DNA from: Shimia sp022448905
Lineage (GTDB): Bacteria; Pseudomonadota; Alphaproteobacteria; Rhodobacterales; Rhodobacteraceae
Reading direction: 5' to 3'
Assembly (NCBI RefSeq): GCF_047126315.1
Contig: NZ_CP138953.1
Location: 4,340,001-4,404,000, forward strand
Length of the DNA: 64,000 nt
Positions 7,013 through 16,308 of this stretch are shown piece by piece. The position numbers and the translations under genes are program-made. Below the pieces are notes generated by a model that worked only from the letters and a program-made list of their open reading frames with translations, did not search any database and had not been told where the DNA came from. Position 1 is the first letter of the stretch; each line of letters starts with the position of its first letter.

Positions 7013-9562
7013 GTGAGCCGCCTGCCCACATCCGCCTTCGCCGTGGGCACCAACACGCCTCTGCGCCAAATCAGACCCCTGAGTGTGCTGGGCCTCATAC
7101 TCACAACCCTCATCGCGGTGTTGTTGGTGTTTGCCTTTGTCACCGCGTCGCAAGTTTTCACTAACCTGCGCAACATCAAGCTGCTGGCGTCCAACGATCT
7201 GGAATGGTCCCTCGCGCAGATCGAGCTGGAAACCCGGGATTTTGCTGGCGCGTTGGAAGCCGCGCGCCTGGCGCCGGAACCAGACCTGGATCGCCTGCGC
7301 CTGCGGTTTGACATTCTCTACAGCCGCGTCGGCACCATGGCCACTGCCCCCGCATATCTGCGTCTCACGGTGATGCCGGAATTCGACGCTGCCCTCAAAC
7401 GCGTGAACACTTTCATGTCCGAGGCTGTGGACCTGATCGACCTCCCCGACGAGGAACTGCTGGAAGCTTTACCTCTGTTGTCGGTGCAATCCGCCCACCT
7501 CAGATCCGATGCCCGCGCGCTCTCACTCTCTGGTATTTCGCTTTACGCCAGAGAAAACGACGCCGCCCGCCAACGCATCACCAACACGCTCTATCGGTTG
7601 GCCACCATCGCCCTCCTGCTGATTACCGCCGTGGTGGGCCTGCTGATCAACCTGCTCTATGCAAACCGCGTCGCCCGCCAAAAAGAGCGCGCCGTGTCTC
7701 AAGCCAACCGCCGAATGAGCACCATTCTAACCACCTCCATGGACGGTGTTCTGGTGGTCGACAGCACAGGCGCTGTGCTCGAATTCAACAAAGCCTCCGA
7801 GGCCATCTTTGGCTACCGCTACGAAGACATCCGCGGCAAGAACATTCAGGATCTGATCGCCCCACCCGACCTGCGCGATTCCCACTATCGCGCCATGGAA
7901 CGCATTCTCACCGGCCAGGACCGCCACGCCGCAGGCAAAGGCCGCGTGCGTATGGATGCCAAGCGTGCCGACGGCACGATCTTCCCGATTGAAATCGCCA
8001 TCGAAATGGCCGAGGACAACGACGAGAAAATCCTCATCGGTTTCCTGCACGACATCTCAGATCGTGTGTCCGCAGAAAAAGAACTGCTGGAAACCCGCGA
8101 CCGCGCGCTGGCCGGTGAGCGTGCCAAGGCCGAATTCCTCGCCGTGATGAGCCACGAAATCCGCACCCCGCTCAACGGCATCCTTGGCAATCTCAGCCTG
8201 CTCAACGACACCGCGCTTAGCCCAATCCAGACCCGCTATGTGCGCAACATGGAAATCTCCGGTCGCGTATTGATGCGCCATGTCGACACCGTGCTCGACA
8301 TCACCCGCTTTGAGGCCGGCAAGCTCGACGTCACCATCGCCTGCACCGACCTCTCCAAGCTGCTGCAAGAACTGGTAGACAGCCAACTCTCCGCCGCCAA
8401 CCGCCACGGCACCACGCTCAGTTGGCGCTGGGAAGGCCCGGCCCGCGCCTGGGTCCGCACCGATCGCGCAGCCCTGGAACAGGTGCTACTCAACCTCGTC
8501 GGCAACGCCATCAAATTCACCGACAATGGCACCATAACCATCGAGGCCGAAGCCCTGCCCGAAGCCATCAACGGCCATCCAGCCGTAGAACTCAGGGTCA
8601 GCGACACTGGCATTGGCATCTCCGAAGACCGCCTGCCCAAAGTGTTTGACGACTTTGTCACCAACGACCCGACGCTGGGCCGCGTCCCCGGAGGCACGGG
8701 TCTGGGTCTTGGGATCGCGCGGCGCATCGTCACCGCTCTGGGCGGTGAGATCGGCGTCGAAAGCACGCCTGACGTCGGCAGCACCTTCTGGGTACGCCTG
8801 CCCATGGAGGAAGGCCGCCAGCCACCCGCCCCAAAGGACAGCGAACCGGAACCGGAACTCGCGCACCTGCACATGCTTGTGGTCGAGGACAATGAAATCA
8901 ACCGCGAGCTGGCACAGGAACTGCTGCAACGCGAAGGCCACTGGGTCACCCTGGCCTCCAACGGCGCCGATGGTGTGCAACTGGCCCAGGTCAAACAGTT
9001 TGACATGATCTTGATGGACATTGCCATGCCGGTCATGGACGGCCTCGCGGCCACAAAGCAAATTCGCGCTGGCGACGGCCCCAACAAGGACACGCCGATT
9101 GTGGCCGTCTCTGCCAACATCCTTCCCGAAGACCGCGACCGTTTCCTCGCCGCTGGCATGAGCGCCTTTCTGGCCAAGCCGATCGACCGCGCTTCGCTAC
9201 AGCAAATGTTGCAAGACAACTTCGCCTCGGCGCAGGCTTCCCCGCCCGTGACACCCACGCGCGCAGGCCTGCCGGAAGACACTTACAAGCGACTGCAAGC
9301 TCGGTTTTTGGAGGAAGGCGACGCCCTCCTTGCCGCCGTCACCGCGCCCTACCGCGATGCTCAGGATGTCGCCAAACGCTGCCATGACCTCTCCGGCGCG
9401 GCCGCAATCTTTAGCGCCCACGCGCTTCACGACATTCTAGCGCAGGCCGACACCGCCGCCAAACAAGGCAACAAACGCCTGTTTGAAGAGCTGGTCACCC
9501 AAATCCCAACCCTCTGGCGTGCCACGCGCACCGATCTGAACGCGCCCGACGCAGCCGAATAA
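7013..9562 (+). CDS. Hybrid sensor histidine kinase (PAS, kinase, receiver, Hpt)
   Basis: An 849-residue inner-membrane phosphorelay protein. Order: first membrane helix at about 25-48, a periplasmic helical region of about 140 residues, second helix at about 195-215, PAS domain at about 235-350, dimerisation/phosphoacceptor domain with His381 (SHEIRTPLNG), ATPase domain (NLVGNAIKFTDNG, DTGIGI, GGTGLGLGI), receiver at about 620-740 with Asp669 (ILMDIAMPVMDG), and a C-terminal Hpt with His791 (CHDLSGAAAIF). All relay residues are intact. The GTG at 7013 is the start. The periplasmic part and the preceding exported protein suggest a signal perceived outside the membrane and passed to the divergent LuxR-type regulator. 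Confidence 0.9.
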   Translation: MSRLPTSAFAVGTNTPLRQIRPLSVLGLILTTLIAVLLVFAFVTASQVFTNLRNIKLLASNDLEWSLAQIELETRDFAGALEAARLAPEPDLDRLRLRFDILYSRVGTMATAPAYLRLTVMPEFDAALKRVNTFMSEAVDLIDLPDEELLEALPLLSVQSAHLRSDARALSLSGISLYARENDAARQRITNTLYRLATIALLLITAVVGLLINLLYANRVARQKERAVSQANRRMSTILTTSMDGVLVVDSTGAVLEFNKASEAIFGYRYEDIRGKNIQDLIAPPDLRDSHYRAMERILTGQDRHAAGKGRVRMDAKRADGTIFPIEIAIEMAEDNDEKILIGFLHDISDRVSAEKELLETRDRALAGERAKAEFLAVMSHEIRTPLNGILGNLSLLNDTALSPIQTRYVRNMEISGRVLMRHVDTVLDITRFEAGKLDVTIACTDLSKLLQELVDSQLSAANRHGTTLSWRWEGPARAWVRTDRAALEQVLLNLVGNAIKFTDNGTITIEAEALPEAINGHPAVELRVSDTGIGISEDRLPKVFDDFVTNDPTLGRVPGGTGLGLGIARRIVTALGGEIGVESTPDVGSTFWVRLPMEEGRQPPAPKDSEPEPELAHLHMLVVEDNEINRELAQELLQREGHWVTLASNGADGVQLAQVKQFDMILMDIAMPVMDGLAATKQIRAGDGPNKDTPIVAVSANILPEDRDRFLAAGMSAFLAKPIDRASLQQMLQDNFASAQASPPVTPTRAGLPEDTYKRLQARFLEEGDALLAAVTAPYRDAQDVAKRCHDLSGAAAIFSAHALHDILAQADTAAKQGNKRLFEELVTQIPTLWRATRTDLNAPDAAE

Positions 9563-9565
9563 CCC

Positions 9566-10474
9566 CTAGGGCATCTCCGCCCCCAGCGTGGGCGGAAACT
9601 CCTGCACCGCTTTCAAGAACCAGCCCAACGCCCGCCCCCGTTGCCCGCCGCTGCGATAGGCCACCGCCATCGGCAAAGAGGTCTGCTGCGGAAAATCCAG
9701 AATCTCAAACCGGCTGCGGAAATGGCGACTCTGGGCATAGCTGTCCACAACAACCCCCACCGCCTCACTGCGTTCAATCACCCCGGCGGCCATGGTGAAA
9801 CTGGGCATAATGTGCAGCCGCCGCATCGGATCGACCTCCCCGGCCTGCACCAAATGCTGGATCGGCTCCGCATAAGGCCCGCTTGGCTCTGGCACAATCA
9901 ATGGCAACCCGGCCAAATCCTCGCTGGCCACCGGGCGCCCCACCAACGGATGCCCCCGCCGCACAAAAAACAACGCATTAAGCGGCGGCAAAGGATCACA
10001 GCGCACCCCGGCCTCCGCCATTAAGGGCCGCGACGGGCCAATCAATGCATCCAGATCGCCCTGCCGAAACAGCTGCACCGCCGTCTCAAACGGTGCCCCG
10101 CGCAAATGAATGCGCACCTCCGGATGCGCCCCAACCAAGGCCCAGATCGCCCGGCTCATCAGCCCTTCCATCGAACTCGGTGACACCCCAATCCGCAGCA
10201 CCTGCTCCCGCGTCTGACGGCCCTCATCGACATCTGCAACCAACTGATCCACATCCGCCAAAATCCGCGCCGCCCGATCAATAAACGCCCGCCCCTCTGC
10301 CGTGGCGGTCACCCCCCGCGCATGCCTTTCAAACAACGCCGCGCCCACGTCTTGCTCCACGTCCGCGACCGCCTTGGTCACCGCCGATTGTGTGACATTC
10401 AACGCCCGCGCGGCTGCAGAAATCGCCCCTTGCCGGTCCACCGCCACCACATAGCGCAGCTTGGTCAGATTCAT
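9566..10474 (-). CDS. LysR family transcriptional regulator
   Basis: A 302-residue LysR protein. The N-terminal winged helix is clear (MNLTKLRYVVAVDRQGAISA, ALNVTQSAVTKAVADVE, LFERHARGVTATAEG), followed by a coinducer domain from about residue 90. The start at 10474 has GGAGG 6 nt upstream. It is divergent from the acyl-CoA oxidation operon, 91 bp between starts, which is the classic arrangement for control of that operon. The inducer is not predictable, but an acyl-CoA intermediate is reasonable. Confidence 0.9.
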   Translation of the reverse strand: MNLTKLRYVVAVDRQGAISAAARALNVTQSAVTKAVADVEQDVGAALFERHARGVTATAEGRAFIDRAARILADVDQLVADVDEGRQTREQVLRIGVSPSSMEGLMSRAIWALVGAHPEVRIHLRGAPFETAVQLFRQGDLDALIGPSRPLMAEAGVRCDPLPPLNALFFVRRGHPLVGRPVASEDLAGLPLIVPEPSGPYAEPIQHLVQAGEVDPMRRLHIMPSFTMAAGVIERSEAVGVVVDSYAQSRHFRSRFEILDFPQQTSLPMAVAYRSGGQRGRALGWFLKAVQEFPPTLGAEMP

Positions 10475-10565
10475 CCATTCCTCCAAAGAATAGCTTGAGA
10501 GAATATTGAATTTGCCAGATACCCTCGTCAATCCGATACTTCCGCCCAAGCGAGGAGGATTTCAC

Positions 10566-11750
10566 ATGAGTCACGAGGCCATTGTTGCCGGCGTCGGCAT
10601 GATCAAATTTGCCAAACCGGGCGCATCAGAGAGCTACGATCAAATGGGCGCCGCAGCCGTGCGCGCCGCGCTCAAAGACGCGGGCCTCAGCTATGAGGAC
10701 GTGCAGCAGGCCTACGCGGGCTACGTTTATGGTGACAGCACCTGCGGCCAGAAAGCGCTTTATCACGTTGGTATGTCCGGCATCCCGATCATCAATGTGA
10801 ACAACAACTGCTCCACCGGCTCCACCGCGCTCTACATGGCGCGCCAAGCCATCGAGAGCGGCATGGCGGACTGTGTGCTCGCTGTGGGCTTTGAGCAAAT
10901 GCAACCGGGCGCGCTGACCTCCCACTGGACTGATCGCCCCACGCCATTTGACGACTTTGACACCGCCTGCGACACCCTTGTCGGCCACGCCGAAGTCCCA
11001 CTCGCCCTGCGTTACTTCGGCGGTGCGGGCAAATCGCACATGGAGAAATTTGGCACCGAACTGGCTGATTTCGCCAAAATCCGCGCCAAAGCCTCGCGCC
11101 ACGCCACCCGAAACCCGCTGGCCCTTTTTGCCAAGGAAGTCTCTGAGGCCGAGGTTATGGCCGCCCCGGTCATGTGGGACGGTGTGATGACCCGTCTGAT
11201 GGCCTGCCCCCCCACCTGCGGCGGCGCGGCCGCGATCCTCTGTTCGGAGAGCTTTGCGGCCAAACACGGCCTGAACGCGACGGTGAAAATCAAAGCGCAA
11301 GCCATGACCACCGATTATGTCTCCACCTTTGAGGCGCAAGACATGATGCAAGTTGTCGGCTACGACATGACGGCGGCGGCCGCCAAACAGGTGCAGGAGG
11401 CCTCGGGCATTTCCATAGAAGACGTCGATGTGGTCGAGTTGCACGACTGCTTCGCCCACAACGAGTTGATCACTTACGAAGGCCTAGGCCTCACTCCCGA
11501 GGGCACCGCCCAAAAATTCATTGCCGACGGCGACAACACCTACGGTGGCAAATTTGTCACCAACCCCTCCGGAGGCTTGCTGTCAAAAGGACATCCCCTT
11601 GGGGCCACAGGCCTCGCCCAATGCTACGAGTTGACCCACCAATTGCGCGGAACGGCAGACGCTCGCCAAGTGGAAGGTGCAAAAACAGCCCTCCAGCACA
11701 ACCTCGGCCTCGGCGGCGCTTGTGTCGTGACCCTCTATCAGGCGGCATAA
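10566..11750 (+). CDS. SCP-x type thiolase (sterol carrier protein X-like 3-ketoacyl-CoA thiolase)
   Basis: A 394-residue thiolase of the SCP-x/lipid-transfer class without the SCP2 lipid-binding tail. The nucleophilic Cys82 is present (NNNCSTGSTALYMARQ), as are the class motifs ELHDCFAHNELITYEGLGL (about 303-322) and NPSGGLLSKGHPLGATG. These match the thiolase half of mammalian SCPx, which cleaves 2-methyl-branched and bile-acid 3-ketoacyl-CoAs, much better than they match FadA or PhaA. A GAGGAGG ribosome binding site precedes the ATG. First gene of the operon, followed after 4 nt by a MaoC-like gene. The exact substrate is unknown. Confidence 0.88.
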   Translation: MSHEAIVAGVGMIKFAKPGASESYDQMGAAAVRAALKDAGLSYEDVQQAYAGYVYGDSTCGQKALYHVGMSGIPIINVNNNCSTGSTALYMARQAIESGMADCVLAVGFEQMQPGALTSHWTDRPTPFDDFDTACDTLVGHAEVPLALRYFGGAGKSHMEKFGTELADFAKIRAKASRHATRNPLALFAKEVSEAEVMAAPVMWDGVMTRLMACPPTCGGAAAILCSESFAAKHGLNATVKIKAQAMTTDYVSTFEAQDMMQVVGYDMTAAAAKQVQEASGISIEDVDVVELHDCFAHNELITYEGLGLTPEGTAQKFIADGDNTYGGKFVTNPSGGLLSKGHPLGATGLAQCYELTHQLRGTADARQVEGAKTALQHNLGLGGACVVTLYQAA

Positions 11751-11754
11751 CCCC

Positions 11755-12222
11755 ATGGGCATCTTCAACCGATCCACCAAAGGCCATGTGACCCCGCCCA
11801 TCGAGGTCACCCTAGAGCGCGGCCCGCTGGCGTTCTTCTCCGAAACCATCGGCGAAACAGACCCGATCTACTTCGATTCAGACGCCGCGCAGGCCGCGGG
11901 CCACCCCGACATCCTCGCCCCTGCCACATACGCAGTGGTGGTCGGCACCTTTGCCGACCAGATCGCCCGCCGCAAAGGTCAGCCCGACATCCTGGAGCTG
12001 ATCAATGGCGACCTGCGCGTGCTGCTGCATGGCACCGAGGCCTACACATACCATGGCCCAATGTTTGCCGGAGACGTGGTGACCGTCGAAAACGAGGTGA
12101 CAGATTTCACCGACGCCAAAGGTGGGAAACTGGAAATCGCCCACATCACCACCCGCATCACCCACGCCACGCGCGGTCTCTTGGTTGAGGCCACCCGCGG
12201 CATCATTCACCGTCTGGGCTGA
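11755..12222 (+). CDS. MaoC-like protein, probable non-catalytic hydratase partner
   Basis: A 155-residue hot-dog-fold protein of the MaoC N-terminal (hydratase) type. The position of the R-hydratase signature reads GETDPIYFDSDAA. Compared with GDxNPIH in active enzymes, the catalytic Asp and His are Glu and Tyr, so this chain is probably the structural half. The next gene encodes a half-size MaoC protein with an intact motif, and heteromeric half-size hydratases of this kind (ChsH1/ChsH2) act in actinobacterial steroid side-chain degradation. Four nt from the thiolase, 12 nt from the next gene. The pairing is inferred. Confidence 0.75.
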   Translation: MGIFNRSTKGHVTPPIEVTLERGPLAFFSETIGETDPIYFDSDAAQAAGHPDILAPATYAVVVGTFADQIARRKGQPDILELINGDLRVLLHGTEAYTYHGPMFAGDVVTVENEVTDFTDAKGGKLEIAHITTRITHATRGLLVEATRGIIHRLG

Positions 12223-12234
12223 GGGAGAGACATC

Positions 12235-12654
12235 ATGACCGTCACACCAACCACGGCCCAAGTCGGCGACACACTCCCGGAGCTGACTTTCGGCCCGATC
12301 TCGCGCACCACCTTGGCGCTGTATGCAGGCGCCTCCGGGGATCACAACCCGATCCACATCGACCTGGACTTTGCCAAAACCGCAGGCATGGATGACGTCT
12401 TTGCCCACGGCATGTTGTCCATGGCGCAACTCGGCCGCCTCGTCACCAACTGGGCCGGCCAAGACCGCATGCGCGCCCTTTCAACCCGATTCACCGCGAT
12501 CACGCCCGTTGGGGCCACCATCACCTGCTCAGGCACCGTTGTGGACCGCCAAGAAGAGCACGGACGCGTGCTGCTCACCGTGGCGCTCGCCGCTCATATT
12601 GATGACGGCACCCAAACCCTGCGCGGCGAAGCCAAAATCTGCGGCACGCCTTAA
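12235..12654 (+). CDS. MaoC-like (R)-specific enoyl-CoA hydratase
   Basis: A 139-residue hot-dog protein that carries the full hydratase signature ASGDHNPIHID with Asp36 and His41 as the expected catalytic pair, followed by FAHGMLSMAQLGRL. It should hydrate a 2-enoyl-CoA to a 3-hydroxyacyl-CoA in the cytoplasm. GGGAGAG precedes the ATG. Together with the preceding motif-degenerate MaoC protein it may form one heteromeric hydratase. The 118 bp after it contain GC-rich hairpins before the acyl-CoA dehydrogenase gene. Confidence 0.85.
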   Translation: MTVTPTTAQVGDTLPELTFGPISRTTLALYAGASGDHNPIHIDLDFAKTAGMDDVFAHGMLSMAQLGRLVTNWAGQDRMRALSTRFTAITPVGATITCSGTVVDRQEEHGRVLLTVALAAHIDDGTQTLRGEAKICGTP

Positions 12655-12666
12655 TTCAATTTGCCT

Positions 12667-12717
12667 GAAGCGCATCGCGCTTCGGGCCGCGCCCGACCCG
12701 CCCCATGGGCGGGCGCG
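12667..12717 (+). repeat. GC-rich hairpins in operon intergenic spacer
   Basis: Two hairpins follow each other: GAAGCG-5 nt-CGCTTC (12667-12683) and a CCGCCCCATGGGCGG palindrome inside CGCGCCC...GGGCGCG. No T-tract follows, so a simple terminator is unlikely. The CGCGCCCG core recurs in the spacer at 13942-14083, which suggests a family of structured spacer elements. Confidence 0.5.
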
Positions 12718-12772
12718 TTCCGCACCCACCCCGGGCCAGTCGCGGCCCTTTTTGGGGACAAGGAGACTCCCA

Positions 12773-13921
12773 ATGCCCAATCACATGTGGATGAGCGAAG
12801 ACCACACCGCCTTCGCCGACACCGTCAAACGCTTCTTTGACGAAGAGGTCACCCCAAACAAAGATGCCTGGACCGAAGCCGGCGTCATTCCCAAGTCCCT
12901 TTGGAGAAAAGCCGGAGACCTCGGCATCCTCGGCGCCACCTTCCCCGAGGAACACGGCGGCCTTGGCCTGTCGCGCCACTTCGACGCCGTGACCTTCCTG
13001 GAGCAGACCAAAGCCGGTGACAGTGGCTGGGGTGTGTCTGTGCACAACATCGCTTCGCATTACATCACCGCCTTTGGCACCGAGGAACAGAAAGCCCGCT
13101 GGCTGCCAGACCTCGCCTCAGGGGACAAAGTCGCCGCCATTGCGATGACCGAACCGGGCACGGGCTCGGACCTGCAAGCGGTGAAAACCACCGCCATCCG
13201 CGACGGCAACGAATATCTGATCAACGGCTCCAAAACCTTTATCACCAACGGCGGCTCCGCCGACCTGATCGTGCTCGTCGCCAAGACCGACCCCTCCGCC
13301 AAAGGCCGCGGTGTGAGCCTGATTGTGGTGGAAACCGAAGGCCTCGAGGGTTTCGCCGTTGGCCGTTGCCTCAAAAAGATGGGCATGAAGCGCAACGACA
13401 CCGCAGAACTCAGCTTCACCGACGTGCGCGTGCCGCTCACCAACCTGATTGGCACTGAGGAAGGCCAAGGCTTCATCCAACTGATGAAACAGCTGCCATG
13501 GGAGCGTCTCATACTTGGCTATATGGCTCTGGGCGCGTCGCAATGCGCGCTTGAGCATACTCTGGCCTACGTGAAGGAGCGCAAAGCCTTTGGCAAACGG
13601 GTGATGGACTTTCAGAACACCCGCTTCAAACTCGCTGAATGCGCCACCAAAATTGAACTGCTCGCGTCCTTCTGTGACACCTGCCTCGCCGAGCTCGACG
13701 CAGAACAACTCACCGCAGAAAAAGCCGCCATGGCAAAATGGTGGGGCACCCAGACTCAATGCGAAATCGTGGACGAATGTCTGCAGTTGCACGGCGGCTA
13801 TGGCTACATGTCCGAATATCCGATTTCGGAACTCTACACCGACGCCCGCGTGCAAAAGATCTACGGCGGCACCAACGAGATCATGAAAGAAGTGATCGCC
13901 CGCTCGCTGGACATCGACTGA
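12773..13921 (+). CDS. Acyl-CoA dehydrogenase, LCAD-type
   Basis: FAD-dependent alpha,beta-dehydrogenase of 382 residues. Motifs: AIAMTEPGTGSDLQAVKTTA (substrate/flavin), FITNGGSADLIVLVAKT, ERKAFGKRVMDFQNTRFKLA, and QLHGGYGYMSEYPI near the end. The usual SCAD/MCAD catalytic Glu in YEGT is Gly here (IYGGTNEIMKE), while Glu244 in LPWERLILG occupies the position used by LCAD and isovaleryl-CoA dehydrogenase, so the enzyme should be active. The start at 12773 is supported by AAGGAG about 8 nt upstream. Electrons would go to ETF. Its place in the operon supports oxidation of a long or branched acyl-CoA. Confidence 0.9.
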   Translation: MPNHMWMSEDHTAFADTVKRFFDEEVTPNKDAWTEAGVIPKSLWRKAGDLGILGATFPEEHGGLGLSRHFDAVTFLEQTKAGDSGWGVSVHNIASHYITAFGTEEQKARWLPDLASGDKVAAIAMTEPGTGSDLQAVKTTAIRDGNEYLINGSKTFITNGGSADLIVLVAKTDPSAKGRGVSLIVVETEGLEGFAVGRCLKKMGMKRNDTAELSFTDVRVPLTNLIGTEEGQGFIQLMKQLPWERLILGYMALGASQCALEHTLAYVKERKAFGKRVMDFQNTRFKLAECATKIELLASFCDTCLAELDAEQLTAEKAAMAKWWGTQTQCEIVDECLQLHGGYGYMSEYPISELYTDARVQKIYGGTNEIMKEVIARSLDID

Positions 13922-13941
13922 TGCCAAGTCACGCACCGCGG

Positions 13942-14083
13942 GGTTCGCGCCCAGCCCCGAGGGCGGCTCTGTTGCAAAACCAACTGCGCACACAAACCGC
14001 CACGATGCATTGGTATTAAATGTCGCAGTTTCGCGCCCGCCCTGGGGGGCGGGGCTGGGCGCGAACCGGATCGCAAGCGATCC
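13942..14083 (+). repeat. Long inverted repeat with alternative hairpins in operon spacer
   Basis: An 18-bp perfect inverted repeat (GGTTCGCGCCCAGCCCCG at 13942-13959 and its complement at 14050-14067) brackets 90 nt. Inside, TTCGCGCCC (14030-14038) can also pair with GGGCGCGAA (14057-14065), so two mutually exclusive folds are possible. A separate perfect hairpin GGATCGC-AA-GCGATCC follows (14068-14083). The block ends 26 nt before the SDR start codon. Function unknown. Confidence 0.6.
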
Positions 14084-14109
14084 GGAGGAAACACGCTAAA
14101 GGATACCGC

Positions 14110-14937
14110 ATGACCAAACTCACTGGAAAAACCGCCTACATCACCGGCGCAGGCAACGGCATCGGCCGCGCTGTCGCTCTAAAACTCGCCTCTGAGGGCG
14201 CCAACATCGTGCTCAACGATCTTGAGGAGGCCCCGGCCCAAGCTGTGGTCGAGGAAATCACCGCCGCGGGTGGCAATGCCATCGCGGTTGTCGGCTCTGT
14301 CACGGAAAATGGCTTTGCCGAGCGCTTCATCGGCGCAGGCGTGCAAAAATGGAACGCCATCGACATCATCGTCAACAACGCCGGCTACACTTGGGACAGC
14401 CTGATTGGCCACATGACCGACGATCAGTTTGACGCGATGATGGACGTGCACGTGAAAGCGCCCTTCCAAATCCTGCGTGCCGCCTCGGGCTTCATTAAGG
14501 GCCACGCCAAGCAAGAAGCCGAAGAGGACCGCGAAGTCTTTCGCAAGGTGGTCAACATCTCATCCATCGCGGGCACCGGCGGGAATGTTGGTCAGGCCAA
14601 CTACTCTTCCGCCAAGTCCGCCGTGCTTGGCCTGACCAAATCTCTGGCCAAAGAATGGGGCCGCTACAAAGTCAACGTGAACTGTGTCGCCTTTGGTTAC
14701 ATCGAAACCCGCCTCACCCAAGCCACTGACGACAAGAAATCCATCACCGTAGACGGCAACACCGTGGGCATCGGCATCCCGACCAAAGTCGCAGGCGGCT
14801 TTGCAGCCATGGTGCCCCTTGGCCGCCCCGGCACGCCCGAAGAAGCGGCGGACGGCGTCTATCTGATGTGCTGCCCCGAGAGTAATTATGTCTCCGCCCA
14901 AGTCCTCACCGTTGGCGGCGGGTTGAACGGTCTGTAA
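14110..14937 (+). CDS. Short-chain dehydrogenase/reductase, probable 3-hydroxyacyl-CoA dehydrogenase
   Basis: A 275-residue classical SDR: cofactor motif TGAGNGIGRA, NNAG (VNNAGYTWD), catalytic Ser in NISSIAGTGG, and YSSAK with the catalytic Tyr and Lys. Asp at the end of beta-2 (IVLNDLEEA) points to NAD rather than NADP. The insert before the C-terminus (about residues 200-240) is larger than in FabG. In this operon it fits the oxidation of a 3-hydroxyacyl-CoA to the ketoacyl-CoA that the thiolase cleaves. AAAGGA precedes the ATG. Role inferred from the context. Confidence 0.85.
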   Translation: MTKLTGKTAYITGAGNGIGRAVALKLASEGANIVLNDLEEAPAQAVVEEITAAGGNAIAVVGSVTENGFAERFIGAGVQKWNAIDIIVNNAGYTWDSLIGHMTDDQFDAMMDVHVKAPFQILRAASGFIKGHAKQEAEEDREVFRKVVNISSIAGTGGNVGQANYSSAKSAVLGLTKSLAKEWGRYKVNVNCVAFGYIETRLTQATDDKKSITVDGNTVGIGIPTKVAGGFAAMVPLGRPGTPEEAADGVYLMCCPESNYVSAQVLTVGGGLNGL

Positions 14938-15054
14938 TCCCATGACAGGTCCGAAAACCAAACTGCGCGCCCGCGCATTGTTAATTCTGACACAAACCTC
15001 TGCCTTCATGGGCCTGCAGAGTCGTGGCGCCCCCGGCGCAATGGAGCATCTGCG

Positions 15055-16152
<1,098 letters not shown>

Positions 16153-16308
16153 CCGGCCCATGCAGCCCGCCGCACGCTGCGCCCCGGGACACCCCTGTAC
16201 CCTATCAAGCCGCAACGCAAGGTCCCTTAACGCAACAGAGGCGCGCTTAAGGCGCACCTCCGCAAAACAGTCGCAATACCGACAGAATACCAACGTCAAA
16301 ATCAGTGG

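Noticed and set aside
10477..10491. LysR-type ATTC-N7-GAAT box between the LysR gene and the thiolase gene
   Set aside because: It overlaps the LysR ribosome binding site and such short dyads are frequent by chance; not enough to call an operator.
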